Source: Beijerinckiaceae bacterium
Lineage (GTDB): Bacteria; Pseudomonadota; Alphaproteobacteria; Rhizobiales; Beijerinckiaceae
DNA length: 6,981 bases
Reading direction: 5' to 3'
Assembly (NCBI GenBank): GCA_027311205.1
Contig: DAICZI010000084.1
Span: 1 to 6,981, forward strand
Of this stretch, positions 1-6,981 are shown in pieces. Each line of letters begins with the position of its first letter. The first letter of the stretch is position 1. The notes beneath the pieces were generated by a model that made no database searches, was not told where the DNA came from, and worked only from the letters and a program-made list of their open reading frames with translations. A program made the translations under genes and the position numbers.

Positions 1-120
1 GTGCAGTACGCCCGCGCCCACGCGATAGTTGACACCACGGGCAAAACGGTTGCGCAATCCTTGCAGGACCTGCGCGACGTGATCGCCGCCCATACTGGCG
101 TCGAAGCTCCCCGCACTCAT
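1..120 (-). CDS. Unidentified downstream open frame, translationally coupled to mdtC (partial, runs off window)
   Basis: An ATG overlaps the mdtC stop in an ATGA, and the frame stays open for all 40 codons to the window edge. The peptide starts MSAGSFDASMGGDHVAQVLQ and continues with GLRNRFARGVNYRVGAGVLH. There is no hydrophobic signal peptide or lipobox, so from this start it does not look like the OMF/NodT-type outer-membrane channel that often follows such pumps. VLQGLRNRF followed by VNYRVGAG faintly recalls the segment V-x-x-L-x-G-L/I-R...V-x-Y-x-x-G of family 3 glycoside hydrolases, but that segment lies deep inside those enzymes, which argues against a normal start here. The same frame is also open upstream past 240 inside mdtC, which is not unusual in GC-rich DNA. 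AAAGG lies only one base before the ATG, too close for a good ribosome site; a second ATG at 93-91 is possible. The overlap is the main support; function is unknown. Confidence 0.5.
   Translation of the reverse strand, partial: MSAGSFDASMGGDHVAQVLQGLRNRFARGVNYRVGAGVLH
117..120 (-). promoter_or_regulatory. ATGA stop/start overlap between mdtC and the next frame
   Basis: The mdtC TGA and a downstream ATG share these bases, the same arrangement as at the mdtA/mdtB junction. It is the chief reason to believe that a further gene of the operon begins here. ATGA overlaps can also occur by chance, so this is less certain than the first one. Confidence 0.55.
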
Positions 121-3100
121 GCCTTTGCGGCTGGCTGAACCAGCCTGCGCCGCCGGAGCCAGCGACGCGGCGACCAATGGCCGAGCCGGTCGAGCAGCAT
201 GTAAATCACCGGCGTCGTGAATAATGTCAGCACCTGCGAAACCAGCAGGCCGCCAGCAATGGTGATGCCGAGCGGCTGGCGCAGTTCGAAGCCGGGCCCG
301 GTTGCAAGAATCAGCGGCAATGCGCCCAGCAGCGAGGCCATGGTGGTCATGAGAATCGGCCGGAAACGCTCGATGCAGGCCCGGTAGATTGCCTCACGCG
401 CATCGAGATTCTCGTTGCGCTGCGCATGGATGGCAAAATCCACCAGCATGATGCCATTCTTTTTGACGATGCCGATCAGCAGGATAATGCCAATCAGCGC
501 GATCAGCGACAGCGGTGTGTTGGTGATTTCCAGGGCCAGCAGGGCACCAAGTCCGGCCGATGGCAGCGTCGAGAGAATCGTGATCGGGTGAATGAGGCTC
601 TCGTAAAGTATCCCCAGCACCATATAGACGGCGATCAGCGCGGCAATGATCAGAATGGGCCCCTGGCTCGATTGCGATCTGAAATCGGCGGCATCGCCCG
701 CAAATTGCGTATGCACGCCATCTGGCAGGTGCAACGCCGCAACCGTGGACAGGATCGCCGCCGTTGCCGTTCCGATGTCTTTTTGCGACTTCAGATTGTA
801 GGTGATCGTCACGGAGGGGAACTGACCCTGATGGTTGATCGACAGTGGTGCCAGATCGCGACGTAGTTTGGCAAAGGCCGCGAGCGGCACCTGCACGCCA
901 CCTGTCCCGGGCACGTGGATGGCATTGAGATCCAGCGGGCTGTTCCGGTCGGCTTTGCTGACCTCGAGCACCACCGTATATTGGTTACGGGAGTTGTAGA
1001 TCGTCGAAATCTGCCGCTGTGAAAAGGCATCGTTCAGTGCTGTGTCAATGTCGGTGATTTTGACGCCAAGCCGCGCCGCGAGACCACGGTCGATATCGAC
1101 ATCCTCCTGCAGGCCGCTGTGCTCGGCATCGGTGCTGACGTCGGCAAGTTGCGGGATCGCCTTCATCGCGGTTTCCACTTGCGCCACGGCCTTGTTGAGT
1201 TCCCCGTCATCGGCATCCCACAAGGTGAATTGATACTGCGCCTTGGAGGCGCGCGGCGGTCCGCCAAAGGCCGAAGCTGCGACAAAAAACACCCGCATCC
1301 CAACCAGATGCGCCACGCGCTTGCGCAGGCCGGCAATCACCTGGCTCATGCTCTGACCATGCAGTTCGGAAGGCGGCTTCAGCGATATGAACATCCTGCC
1401 CTGATTGACCGATTGGCCAAAACCGCCATTGTCGATGGACGAAGACATGCCAGCTATTGCCGGATCTTTCAGCACCAGCGCCGCCGCTTTTTGCTGCAGG
1501 ATTTTCATGGCCGGGAATGAAATATCGGTCGCAGCCTCGGTCTGTGCGATGATCAGGCCGGTCTGCACCGAAGGAAACGCTCCCTTGGGCACTTTGATGA
1601 TGAGGCCCACTGTCAGCGCAATGGTCGTGAGCAAGGTCATCATCGCAAGAAAGGAATGGTTCAGCACACGCCGCAACGCCTTGCCATAGGCCGCGATCAG
1701 CCATGCCAGCCCGCCCTCCACCATGCGGTCAAAAAAATTGTGGCGCTCGGTTCCGGCACGTTTGATCAAATGCGCGCAGATGGTCGGGGTCAGGGTCAGC
1801 GACACTATGGTCGAAATCAGGATCGCAAAAGTCAGCGTCACCGAAAATTCGCGGAAAAATTCGCCCGGCACGCCCGGCAAAAACAACAGCGGAATGAATG
1901 CGGCCACCAGCGACACAGAAATTGACAGCACCGTGAAGCCGATCTGCCGCGTGCCGGCCGCCGCCGCCTCATAGGGGTTCAGGCCCTGCGCCAGTCGCCG
2001 CTCGACATTCTCGATGATGACAATGGCGTCATCAACCACAAAGCCCACAGACACCGCCAGCGCCATCAGCGACAGATTGTCGAGCGTGAAGCCCGCCGCG
2101 AGCATCAGCGCGCAGGTGCCGGCCAAGGCCAGGGGCACCGTAATGCCCGCAGCGAAGGTCGAGGTGATGCGCCGCAGAAACACGAAAATCACCATCATCA
2201 CCATCCCTATGGTGACCAGAATCGTGAGTTCCATGTCAATGATGCTGGAGCGGATCAGCGCCGTGCGGTCATTAAGCACCGAAATTTCAACGCCTGCCGG
2301 CAAAAAGCGCTCCAGCTTCGGCAGCAATGCCTTCACGTCATCCACCATCTGAATGACATTGGCATTGGCTTGCTGGGTAATCAGCAGGGACACCGACGGC
2401 TTGCCATTGAACGTGCCATAACTGCGTGAACTGCGCACGCCCTCGGCGATATGGGCAACATCTTTCATCGGCACGCTGACGCCGTTGACATTGGTGACGA
2501 CCAGGTTGCGGTAATCCTCCGGTGTGAGCAATTGCGCATCCGAAGCGATGGTCTGCCCCACGTGCTTGCCATCAATGCCGCCTAGGGCCTGCAGCGAATT
2601 GGCGTTGACGATGGTGGTGCGCAATTGATCAAAACCCACCCCCATGGCGGCGAGGCGTGAAGGATCGGCGGTGACGCGAATGGCGGGCTGCTCAGCACCC
2701 GAGACAATCACCTGCGCAACGCCCTTCACCTGCGCGATGCGCTGCGCCAGGACAGTGTCGGCGACATCATACAAGGCCGAAGGTGCCAGCGTGTTCGAGG
2801 TCAAGGCCAGAATATACACCGGAAAGGCGTTGGGGTTGATCTTGCGGGCCAGTGGCAGCGTCGGCAGATCGCCCGGCAGGTCGGTCGCCGCATCATTGAG
2901 TGCCGCCTGAACATCGCGCGCGGCATCGACCACGTTGCGGCCGAGATCAAACTGCATGATGATCCGGGTGTTGCCGAGCGATGAGGTCGAGGTCATCTGG
3001 TTCAGCCCGGCAATCGTCCCGAGATAACGCTCCAGCGGGGCTGCAACCGTCGTCGCCATGGTCTGCGGGTCTGCACCAGGGCGGCTCGCGCTGACAAACA

Positions 3101-3233
3101 CCACCGGCAGGTCAACCGGCGGGAGGTTGGCGACCGGCAGGTGAAAATAGCTGATGACGCCCACCAGAAACAGGCCCAGTGCCATCAGCGATGTGCCAAT
3201 CGGACGCCGGATGAAATGCTCAAAAAAGCCCAT
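117..3233 (-). CDS. mdtC: MdtC-like RND multidrug efflux pump subunit, inner membrane
   Basis: A complete 1038-residue HAE1-type RND pump and paralogue of the gene just upstream. TM1 lies at about 11-31, TM2-TM6 at about 335-485, TM7 at about 528-548, TM8-TM12 at about 857-1014. Relay residues are intact: D401 and D402 (GFVVDDAIVIIEN), K925 (LLIGIVKKNGIML), R956 and T963 (RFRPILMTT). GTRQIGFTVLSISVSLVA and FLPGVPGEFFREFSVTL match the MdtC branch (GTRE.GFTVLS, GGLPGRLLREFAVTL in E. coli, from memory), so the order B then C is that of known mdtABC operons. In E. coli MdtB2C, MdtC is thought to be the main substrate-binding subunit. Two porter-domain patches differ from the usual consensus: KINPNAFP at 131-138 in place of K-x-NP-x-DAP, and ASAFGGPPRASKAQYQF at 653-669. 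The C-terminal tail is strongly basic (R1023, R1024, R1027-R1030), as expected for a cytoplasmic end. The gene begins 7 bases after the mdtB stop and its TGA overlaps a downstream ATG. Confidence 0.96.
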   Translation of the reverse strand: MGFFEHFIRRPIGTSLMALGLFLVGVISYFHLPVANLPPVDLPVVFVSASRPGADPQTMATTVAAPLERYLGTIAGLNQMTSTSSLGNTRIIMQFDLGRNVVDAARDVQAALNDAATDLPGDLPTLPLARKINPNAFPVYILALTSNTLAPSALYDVADTVLAQRIAQVKGVAQVIVSGAEQPAIRVTADPSRLAAMGVGFDQLRTTIVNANSLQALGGIDGKHVGQTIASDAQLLTPEDYRNLVVTNVNGVSVPMKDVAHIAEGVRSSRSYGTFNGKPSVSLLITQQANANVIQMVDDVKALLPKLERFLPAGVEISVLNDRTALIRSSIIDMELTILVTIGMVMMVIFVFLRRITSTFAAGITVPLALAGTCALMLAAGFTLDNLSLMALAVSVGFVVDDAIVIIENVERRLAQGLNPYEAAAAGTRQIGFTVLSISVSLVAAFIPLLFLPGVPGEFFREFSVTLTFAILISTIVSLTLTPTICAHLIKRAGTERHNFFDRMVEGGLAWLIAAYGKALRRVLNHSFLAMMTLLTTIALTVGLIIKVPKGAFPSVQTGLIIAQTEAATDISFPAMKILQQKAAALVLKDPAIAGMSSSIDNGGFGQSVNQGRMFISLKPPSELHGQSMSQVIAGLRKRVAHLVGMRVFFVAASAFGGPPRASKAQYQFTLWDADDGELNKAVAQVETAMKAIPQLADVSTDAEHSGLQEDVDIDRGLAARLGVKITDIDTALNDAFSQRQISTIYNSRNQYTVVLEVSKADRNSPLDLNAIHVPGTGGVQVPLAAFAKLRRDLAPLSINHQGQFPSVTITYNLKSQKDIGTATAAILSTVAALHLPDGVHTQFAGDAADFRSQSSQGPILIIAALIAVYMVLGILYESLIHPITILSTLPSAGLGALLALEITNTPLSLIALIGIILLIGIVKKNGIMLVDFAIHAQRNENLDAREAIYRACIERFRPILMTTMASLLGALPLILATGPGFELRQPLGITIAGGLLVSQVLTLFTTPVIYMLLDRLGHWSPRRWLRRRRLVQPAAKA
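133..145 (-). other. Small perfect hairpin just before the mdtC stop
   Basis: On the transcript the sequence is GGCTG-GTT-CAGCC, a five-base-pair perfect stem with a three-base loop, inside the codons for the C-terminal tail of the MdtC-like protein and about a dozen bases before the overlapping ATG. It has no following run of U, so it is not an intrinsic terminator. It could pause ribosomes or modulate coupled initiation, but a stem this short arises often by chance. Confidence 0.3.
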
Positions 3234-3240
3234 GGCGGCG

Positions 3241-6200
3241 CTACTCCGCCGCCTTGCTGGTGGACACTTCCGGGATCAGCACCGGGCTTTCGTCCGGGTG
3301 TAACAGCGATGTGCCACCCAGCCGAATCCGCACCCGCTCCATCAGCAGATAAATCACCGGCGTCGAATAGAGCGTGATCAACTGGCTCGCCAAAAGGCCA
3401 CCGATGATGGTGATGCCGAGCGGAATGCGCAGTTCAGAGCCCTCGCCATGCCCGAGGGCGAGCGGCAGTGCCCCAAACAGCGCTGCCAGCGTAGTCATCA
3501 TGATCGGCCGGAAACGCAGTTGCGCCGCCTTGAGGATGGCGTCGCGCGGCGACAAGCCCTCGCCGCGCTCCGCTTCCAGCGCAAAATCAATCATCATGAT
3601 AGCGTTTTTCTTGACGATGCCCACCCGCAGCACAATGCCGATCAGGGCGATCAGCGACAGTTCGTGGCCGGTCAGAATCAGGGCAATCAGTGCGCCAACG
3701 CCTGCCGAGGGCAAAGTGGAAAGAATGGTGACCGGATGTATGGCGCTCTCGTAAAGCACCCCCAGCACAATATAAATCGCCACCACGGCGGCCAGAATCA
3801 GCAGGGGTTCGCCCGCCAGCGACGAGGCAAATTCCGAGGCATCACCCGAATAGCTGCCGGTGATGGTGGCGGGCATGCCAATGGCCTTTGAGGCGGTGGC
3901 AATTTCCTGCTCGGCGGTACCCAGCGAGCCGCCAGGTTGCAGATTGAACGAGATTGTGTCGGAGGGAAATTGCTCCTCATGGCCGATCGCCAGGGGTGCT
4001 GTGGTGTTGGTGATGGTGGTGAAGGCCGACAGCGGCACCTGTGCGCCGGCAACACCCGGCACGTAAATTTTCTTCAGGCTTTGGGAATTGGCGCGCCAAT
4101 TTGCGCCAGCCTCCAGAATGACCCGGTATTGGTTGGTTTGCGCATAGATGGTGGAAACCTGCCGCTGGCCAAAAGCATCATCGAGAATGTCACTGACGTT
4201 CTGCATGGAGACGCCCAGCCGCCCCGCTGCCGCGCGATCAACATTGATCTTCAGCCGCGCACCGCCGTTCTGCGCCTCCGAACCGACATCCGCGAGCACC
4301 GATGAACCCTGCAGCGCGGCTATCAGCCGATCCGTCCAGCGCTCCACTTGGCCCTGATCCACCCCCAACAACGTATATTGATAGCGCGCCCGGCTGGAGC
4401 GCGTCGAAATCTGCACATCCTGCACGCTCTGGAAGGTCATGACGATGCCGGGCACTTCATGCGCCAGCGCGGCCAGATGCGGGATGATCTGGTCAGCATC
4501 AAGCGTGCGCTGCGCGCGCGGTTTCAGCACGATGGTGAGTGCCCCGGCATTGGCGGTGGCGTTGACATTGCTGACGCCGACAATCGCCGTGACGCTGGCG
4601 ACATCCTTGTCCTCGCGCAGCTTGGCTGCCACGGCATATTGCCGCTGCTGCAATTGCGCAAAGGACACGGTGGGGTCAGCCTCGCCCGTCGCTGAAATCA
4701 ACCCGGTGTCCTGCGAAGGCAAAAAGCCTTTGTCGATGCCCGCATAAAGCCCGACAGTGCCGGCCAGCGTGAGGATAATCAGGAACAGCATCAGGGTTTC
4801 ATGGCCCAGAACCCATATCAGGCTGCGCCGGTAAGCTGCGAGCCCACCTTCAGTCAGGCGCGCCAGCCGGCCAGGTTCTGTCGTCTCCCTTGGTTTTTTG
4901 CCCTTCAAGATCCACGCGCACATCATCGGCGTCAGCGTCAGCGACACAATGGCCGACACCACCACCGCAATCATCAGCGTGACCGCAAATTCGCGAAACA
5001 TGCGCCCGACGATGCCTGTCATGAACAACAGCGGAATAAACACTGCGATCAGCGATACGGTCAGCGAAATGACGGTAAAGGCAATTTCGCTTGCGCCGCG
5101 CAGCGCTGCATCAAAGGGTGCCTCGCCATCCTCAATGTGGCGGGCTATGTTCTCGATCATGACGATGGCGTCATCAACGACAAACCCCGTGCCGATTGTC
5201 AGCGCCATCAGCGACAGGTTATCGAGGCTGAATTTCGCAAAATACATTACGCCAAACGTGCCAATCAGCGACAGCGGCAGTGCCACAGCGGCAATCAGCG
5301 TGGCGCGCAAAGTGCGCAGAAATATGAACACCACCAGCACCACCAGCAGCACGCTGAGAATCAGCGTGAACTGGACATCGCTGATCGAGGCCCTGATGGT
5401 GCTGGTTCTATCCTGCACATAATTCAGGGTGACGCCCTTGGGCAGGCTCGCCGTCAGCTTTTGCAAATCGGCGCGCACCAGCGCCACGGTTTCCACCACA
5501 TTGGCGCCAGGCTGGCGCTGAATGCCGATAATCACGGCAGGCTGGCCCTGATAAACCGCACTCACTTCGGCATTTTCGAGGCCATCATTGACGGTGGCTA
5601 CATCGCCAATGTGCACGGGCGCGCCGTTCTTGTAGGCTATCGTCACATGATTATAACTGGCGGCATCGGGAATCTGATCATTGGCCGAGATGGTAAAGGC
5701 CTGTTCCGGGCCATCAATATAGCCTTTCGGCCCGGCCACATTGGCCCCGACAATGGCGGTGCGCAGGTCTTCGCGGCTAAGTCCATAGGACGCCAGCCGC
5801 CCAAGATCGGCATCGATGCGCACTGCCGGGCGCACGCCCCCCTCGATCACCACACGGCCAACACCGGAAACCTGGCTGAGGCGCTGCGTCAGGATGGTAT
5901 CGGCAATGTCGGAAAGCTGGCGTACAGGCACCGTCGTAGAGGTCAGCGCCACGGTGAGAATCGGTGCATCTGCCGGATTGACCTTGGAATAGACCGGTGG
6001 ATAGGGCAGCCCGCGCGGCAGGCTGGAGCCCGCCGCATTGATGGCCGCCTGCACATCCTGCGCTGCAGAATCGATGTCGCGCGAGAGGTCAAACTGCAAC
6101 GTGATTTCGGAAAGGCCAAAAGCGCTGGTTGAGGTCATGGTGGTCAGCGAGGCAATCTGGCCAAGCTGGCGCTCAAGCGGTGCCGTGATCAGGCTCGCGA

Positions 6201-6375
6201 CAGTATCGGGATTGGCCCCGGGCAATTGTGTGGTGATTTCGATGGTGGGGAAATCCACCTGCGGCAGCGCCGAAATCGGCAGAAGTGAATAGCCCAGCCA
6301 GCCGCCAATCAAAACCGCCAATGCGAGCAGCGAAGTCGCAATCGGTCGGCGGATGAAGAGGCCAGATCCCATCAT
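3241..6375 (-). CDS. mdtB: MdtB-like RND multidrug efflux pump subunit, inner membrane
   Basis: A complete 1044-residue HAE1-type RND transporter, the normal length for the family. It has the standard layout: TM1 at about 11-31, a large periplasmic porter/docking loop to about 332, TM2-TM6 (about 335-485), TM7 (about 525-545), a second periplasmic loop, then TM8-TM12 (about 855-1012). FIRRPIATSL at the N-terminus is the usual start motif. The proton-relay residues are all present: D401 and D402 in GFVVDDAIVMIEN, K923 in GIVKKNAIMMIDFA, R954 and T961 in RFRPIMMTT (AcrB D407, D408, K940, R971, T978). GASEIAFTVISLTVSLIAV and FMTGIVGRMFREFA are MdtB-like rather than MdtC-like. In the family MdtB pairs with MdtC in one trimer, with MdtB thought to carry the proton-driven movement. 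R917 in TM10 is odd (see findings). The first ATG is chosen because it overlaps the mdtA stop as ATGA; the ATG immediately after it would lose only one residue. No convincing Shine-Dalgarno sequence precedes it. Confidence 0.96.
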   Translation of the reverse strand: MMGSGLFIRRPIATSLLALAVLIGGWLGYSLLPISALPQVDFPTIEITTQLPGANPDTVASLITAPLERQLGQIASLTTMTSTSAFGLSEITLQFDLSRDIDSAAQDVQAAINAAGSSLPRGLPYPPVYSKVNPADAPILTVALTSTTVPVRQLSDIADTILTQRLSQVSGVGRVVIEGGVRPAVRIDADLGRLASYGLSREDLRTAIVGANVAGPKGYIDGPEQAFTISANDQIPDAASYNHVTIAYKNGAPVHIGDVATVNDGLENAEVSAVYQGQPAVIIGIQRQPGANVVETVALVRADLQKLTASLPKGVTLNYVQDRTSTIRASISDVQFTLILSVLLVVLVVFIFLRTLRATLIAAVALPLSLIGTFGVMYFAKFSLDNLSLMALTIGTGFVVDDAIVMIENIARHIEDGEAPFDAALRGASEIAFTVISLTVSLIAVFIPLLFMTGIVGRMFREFAVTLMIAVVVSAIVSLTLTPMMCAWILKGKKPRETTEPGRLARLTEGGLAAYRRSLIWVLGHETLMLFLIILTLAGTVGLYAGIDKGFLPSQDTGLISATGEADPTVSFAQLQQRQYAVAAKLREDKDVASVTAIVGVSNVNATANAGALTIVLKPRAQRTLDADQIIPHLAALAHEVPGIVMTFQSVQDVQISTRSSRARYQYTLLGVDQGQVERWTDRLIAALQGSSVLADVGSEAQNGGARLKINVDRAAAGRLGVSMQNVSDILDDAFGQRQVSTIYAQTNQYRVILEAGANWRANSQSLKKIYVPGVAGAQVPLSAFTTITNTTAPLAIGHEEQFPSDTISFNLQPGGSLGTAEQEIATASKAIGMPATITGSYSGDASEFASSLAGEPLLILAAVVAIYIVLGVLYESAIHPVTILSTLPSAGVGALIALILTGHELSLIALIGIVLRVGIVKKNAIMMIDFALEAERGEGLSPRDAILKAAQLRFRPIMMTTLAALFGALPLALGHGEGSELRIPLGITIIGGLLASQLITLYSTPVIYLLMERVRIRLGGTSLLHPDESPVLIPEVSTSKAAE
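3244..3247 (-). promoter_or_regulatory. Probable ribosome binding site (GGAG) for mdtC
   Basis: GGAG on the minus strand lies inside the last codons of mdtB, with ten bases between it and the mdtC ATG at 3233-3231. The position supports that start, as does the FIRRPIGTSL motif beginning at residue 7, which fits the family. The spacing is slightly long but usable. Confidence 0.5.
6372..6375 (-). promoter_or_regulatory. ATGA stop/start overlap coupling mdtA to mdtB
   Basis: Read on the minus strand, these four bases are ATGA: the ATG starts the MdtB-like pump and the TGA ends the adaptor. With no good Shine-Dalgarno sequence just upstream, reinitiation by ribosomes finishing mdtA is the likely way mdtB is translated. 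A second ATG follows directly (6372-6370). Confidence 0.85.
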
Positions 6376-6981
6376 GACGGTGGCTTGCTCGCGGTGCTGG
6401 TGGCCACCTTGACTTTGGTTCCATCAGCCAATTGCGCAAAGCCTGAGGTAACGATCTGATCGCCTACCGCCAGACCCGATGCCACGACAATCACATTCCT
6501 TGTTTCAACCCCGGCCTTCACGTCGCGCACCGCGACTTTGTCGCCTTGCAACAGATAGACAAAATCTCCGTTTGGCCCGCGTTGCAGCGCCTGCGGCGGC
6601 ACGCCAATCACGCCCTTCAGGGTTGTTTCCAGCAAGCGGACGTCAACAAACGCTCCAGGCCACAGCGCCAACGTCTTGTTGGGCACTTCGGCCTTCATCT
6701 GCACGGTGCCGGTTGTGGGATCGACCTGATTATTGATGACGGTCAGCACACCCTGCTCAAGCTTGGCGCCGGTCTGGGGCTGGTCAATTTCGACATCGAC
6801 CGGCCCCGCCGCCATCGCCTTGTTGATCGCTCCAAGTTCCTGCTGCGGCATGTTGAACAACACGCCGATTGGCTGCATCTGGGTGATGGTGACAATCGCC
6901 GCCGCTGTGCTGCCGGCATAGACCTGCGCCACGACGCTGAGCGTACGAATGCCCGCCCGCCCGCTGAGCGGCGCGGTGATC
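6372..6981 (-). CDS. mdtA: MdtA-like periplasmic membrane fusion protein of an RND efflux pump (partial, N-terminus outside window)
   Basis: This is the periplasmic adaptor that links an RND pump to an outer-membrane channel. The window holds the last 202 residues; the reading frame is open to the window edge, so the signal peptide or lipid anchor, the hairpin and the first half of the lipoyl domain are missing. Visible in order are the end of the lipoyl-like domain (ITAPLSGRAGIR), the beta-barrel start (VTITQMQPIGVLFNMPQQEL), the family signature DPTTGTVQMKAEVPN followed by LWPGAFVDVRL, and the membrane-proximal domain (VIGVPPQALQRGPNGDFVYL up to VTSGFAQLADGTKVKV). The PxPxTGT-like and LWPG motifs and the place just before two RND pumps favour MdtA over AcrA. 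One divergent patch follows GIR: the family usually has a V-D-x-G-N type turn, while here it reads TLSVVAQVYAG with the same length. The stop overlaps the next ATG, so the two are probably translationally coupled. Family assignment is firm; the exact MdtA orthology is likely. Confidence 0.93.
   Translation of the reverse strand, partial: ITAPLSGRAGIRTLSVVAQVYAGSTAAAIVTITQMQPIGVLFNMPQQELGAINKAMAAGPVDVEIDQPQTGAKLEQGVLTVINNQVDPTTGTVQMKAEVPNKTLALWPGAFVDVRLLETTLKGVIGVPPQALQRGPNGDFVYLLQGDKVAVRDVKAGVETRNVIVVASGLAVGDQIVTSGFAQLADGTKVKVATSTASKPPS

Noticed and set aside
426..866. Plus-strand frame of 146 codons opposite the 3' part of mdtC
   Set aside because: Asp/Arg/Gln-rich antisense translation without motifs, opposite the conserved TM8-TM11 coding region.
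1207..1704. Overlapping minus-strand frame of 165 codons inside mdtC
   Set aside because: It is a shifted frame of the pump gene itself; the pump frame is continuous with family motifs on both sides, so there is no frameshift to explain.
2041..2090. Recurring atcagcgacag words on the plus strand (also near 483, 3649 and 5208)
   Set aside because: They encode the LSLMAL/LSLIAL segments of TM4 and TM10, part of the internal twofold repeat of RND pumps, and are not a DNA-level repeat element.
3481..3800. DNA similarity to 340-650 that looks like a direct repeat (for example the shared atcggccggaaacg)
   Set aside because: Both stretches encode the same TM8-TM11 region of two paralogous pumps. 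Identity comes in short blocks at conserved codons, which fits old gene duplication with selection rather than a recent repeat or gene conversion.
4801..6132. Long open frame of 443 codons on the plus strand
   Set aside because: It lies wholly antisense to the well-supported MdtB-like gene, and its translation is dominated by His, Arg, Gln and Asn with no recognisable domain. This is typical of a shadow frame opposite a GC-rich membrane-protein gene.
1..6981. A previously undescribed biological system
   Set aside because: Nearly all of the window is covered by three recognisable efflux genes with normal lengths and complete functional residues in both pumps. Only the last 120 bases could belong to something unexpected, and too little of it is visible.

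Overview
The window is a compact, single-direction stretch of an RND-type multidrug efflux operon, entirely on the minus strand, so transcription runs from high to low coordinates. The three-part layout is a periplasmic adaptor followed by two different inner-membrane RND pumps. Together with subfamily-specific motifs in each pump, this matches the MdtABC family, whose pump is a heterotrimer of MdtB and MdtC. This is a Gram-negative diderm, most likely a proteobacterium. The fairly GC-rich coding sequence and the divergence from the enterobacterial proteins would fit an alphaproteobacterium, but that placement is a guess.

Layout in transcription order: (1) 6981-6372, the C-terminal two thirds or less of an MdtA-like membrane fusion protein, whose start lies outside the window. 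(2) 6375-3241, a complete 1044-residue MdtB-like pump, whose ATG overlaps the adaptor stop as ATGA. (3) 3233-117, a complete 1038-residue MdtC-like pump, starting 7 bases after the mdtB stop. (4) 120 to the window edge at 1, an open frame whose ATG overlaps the mdtC stop in a second ATGA. Only 40 codons of it are visible and I cannot identify it. There is no gene-free stretch, no RNA gene, no mobile element, no CRISPR array and no terminator. The promoter must lie beyond 6981 and the operon may continue past 1.

The parts should work together as follows. MdtB and MdtC form the proton-driven trimer in the inner membrane, MdtA bridges it to an outer-membrane channel of the TolC/OMF type, and substrates leave the periplasm or outer membrane leaflet directly to the outside. 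Both pumps keep the full set of proton-relay residues (two Asp in TM4, Lys in TM10, Arg and Thr in TM11). The most notable oddity is an arginine at residue 917 of the MdtB-like pump. It sits inside TM10, six residues before the relay lysine, where a leucine is expected. I found no novel system here; the region is mostly an ordinary efflux operon with a few specific points worth checking.
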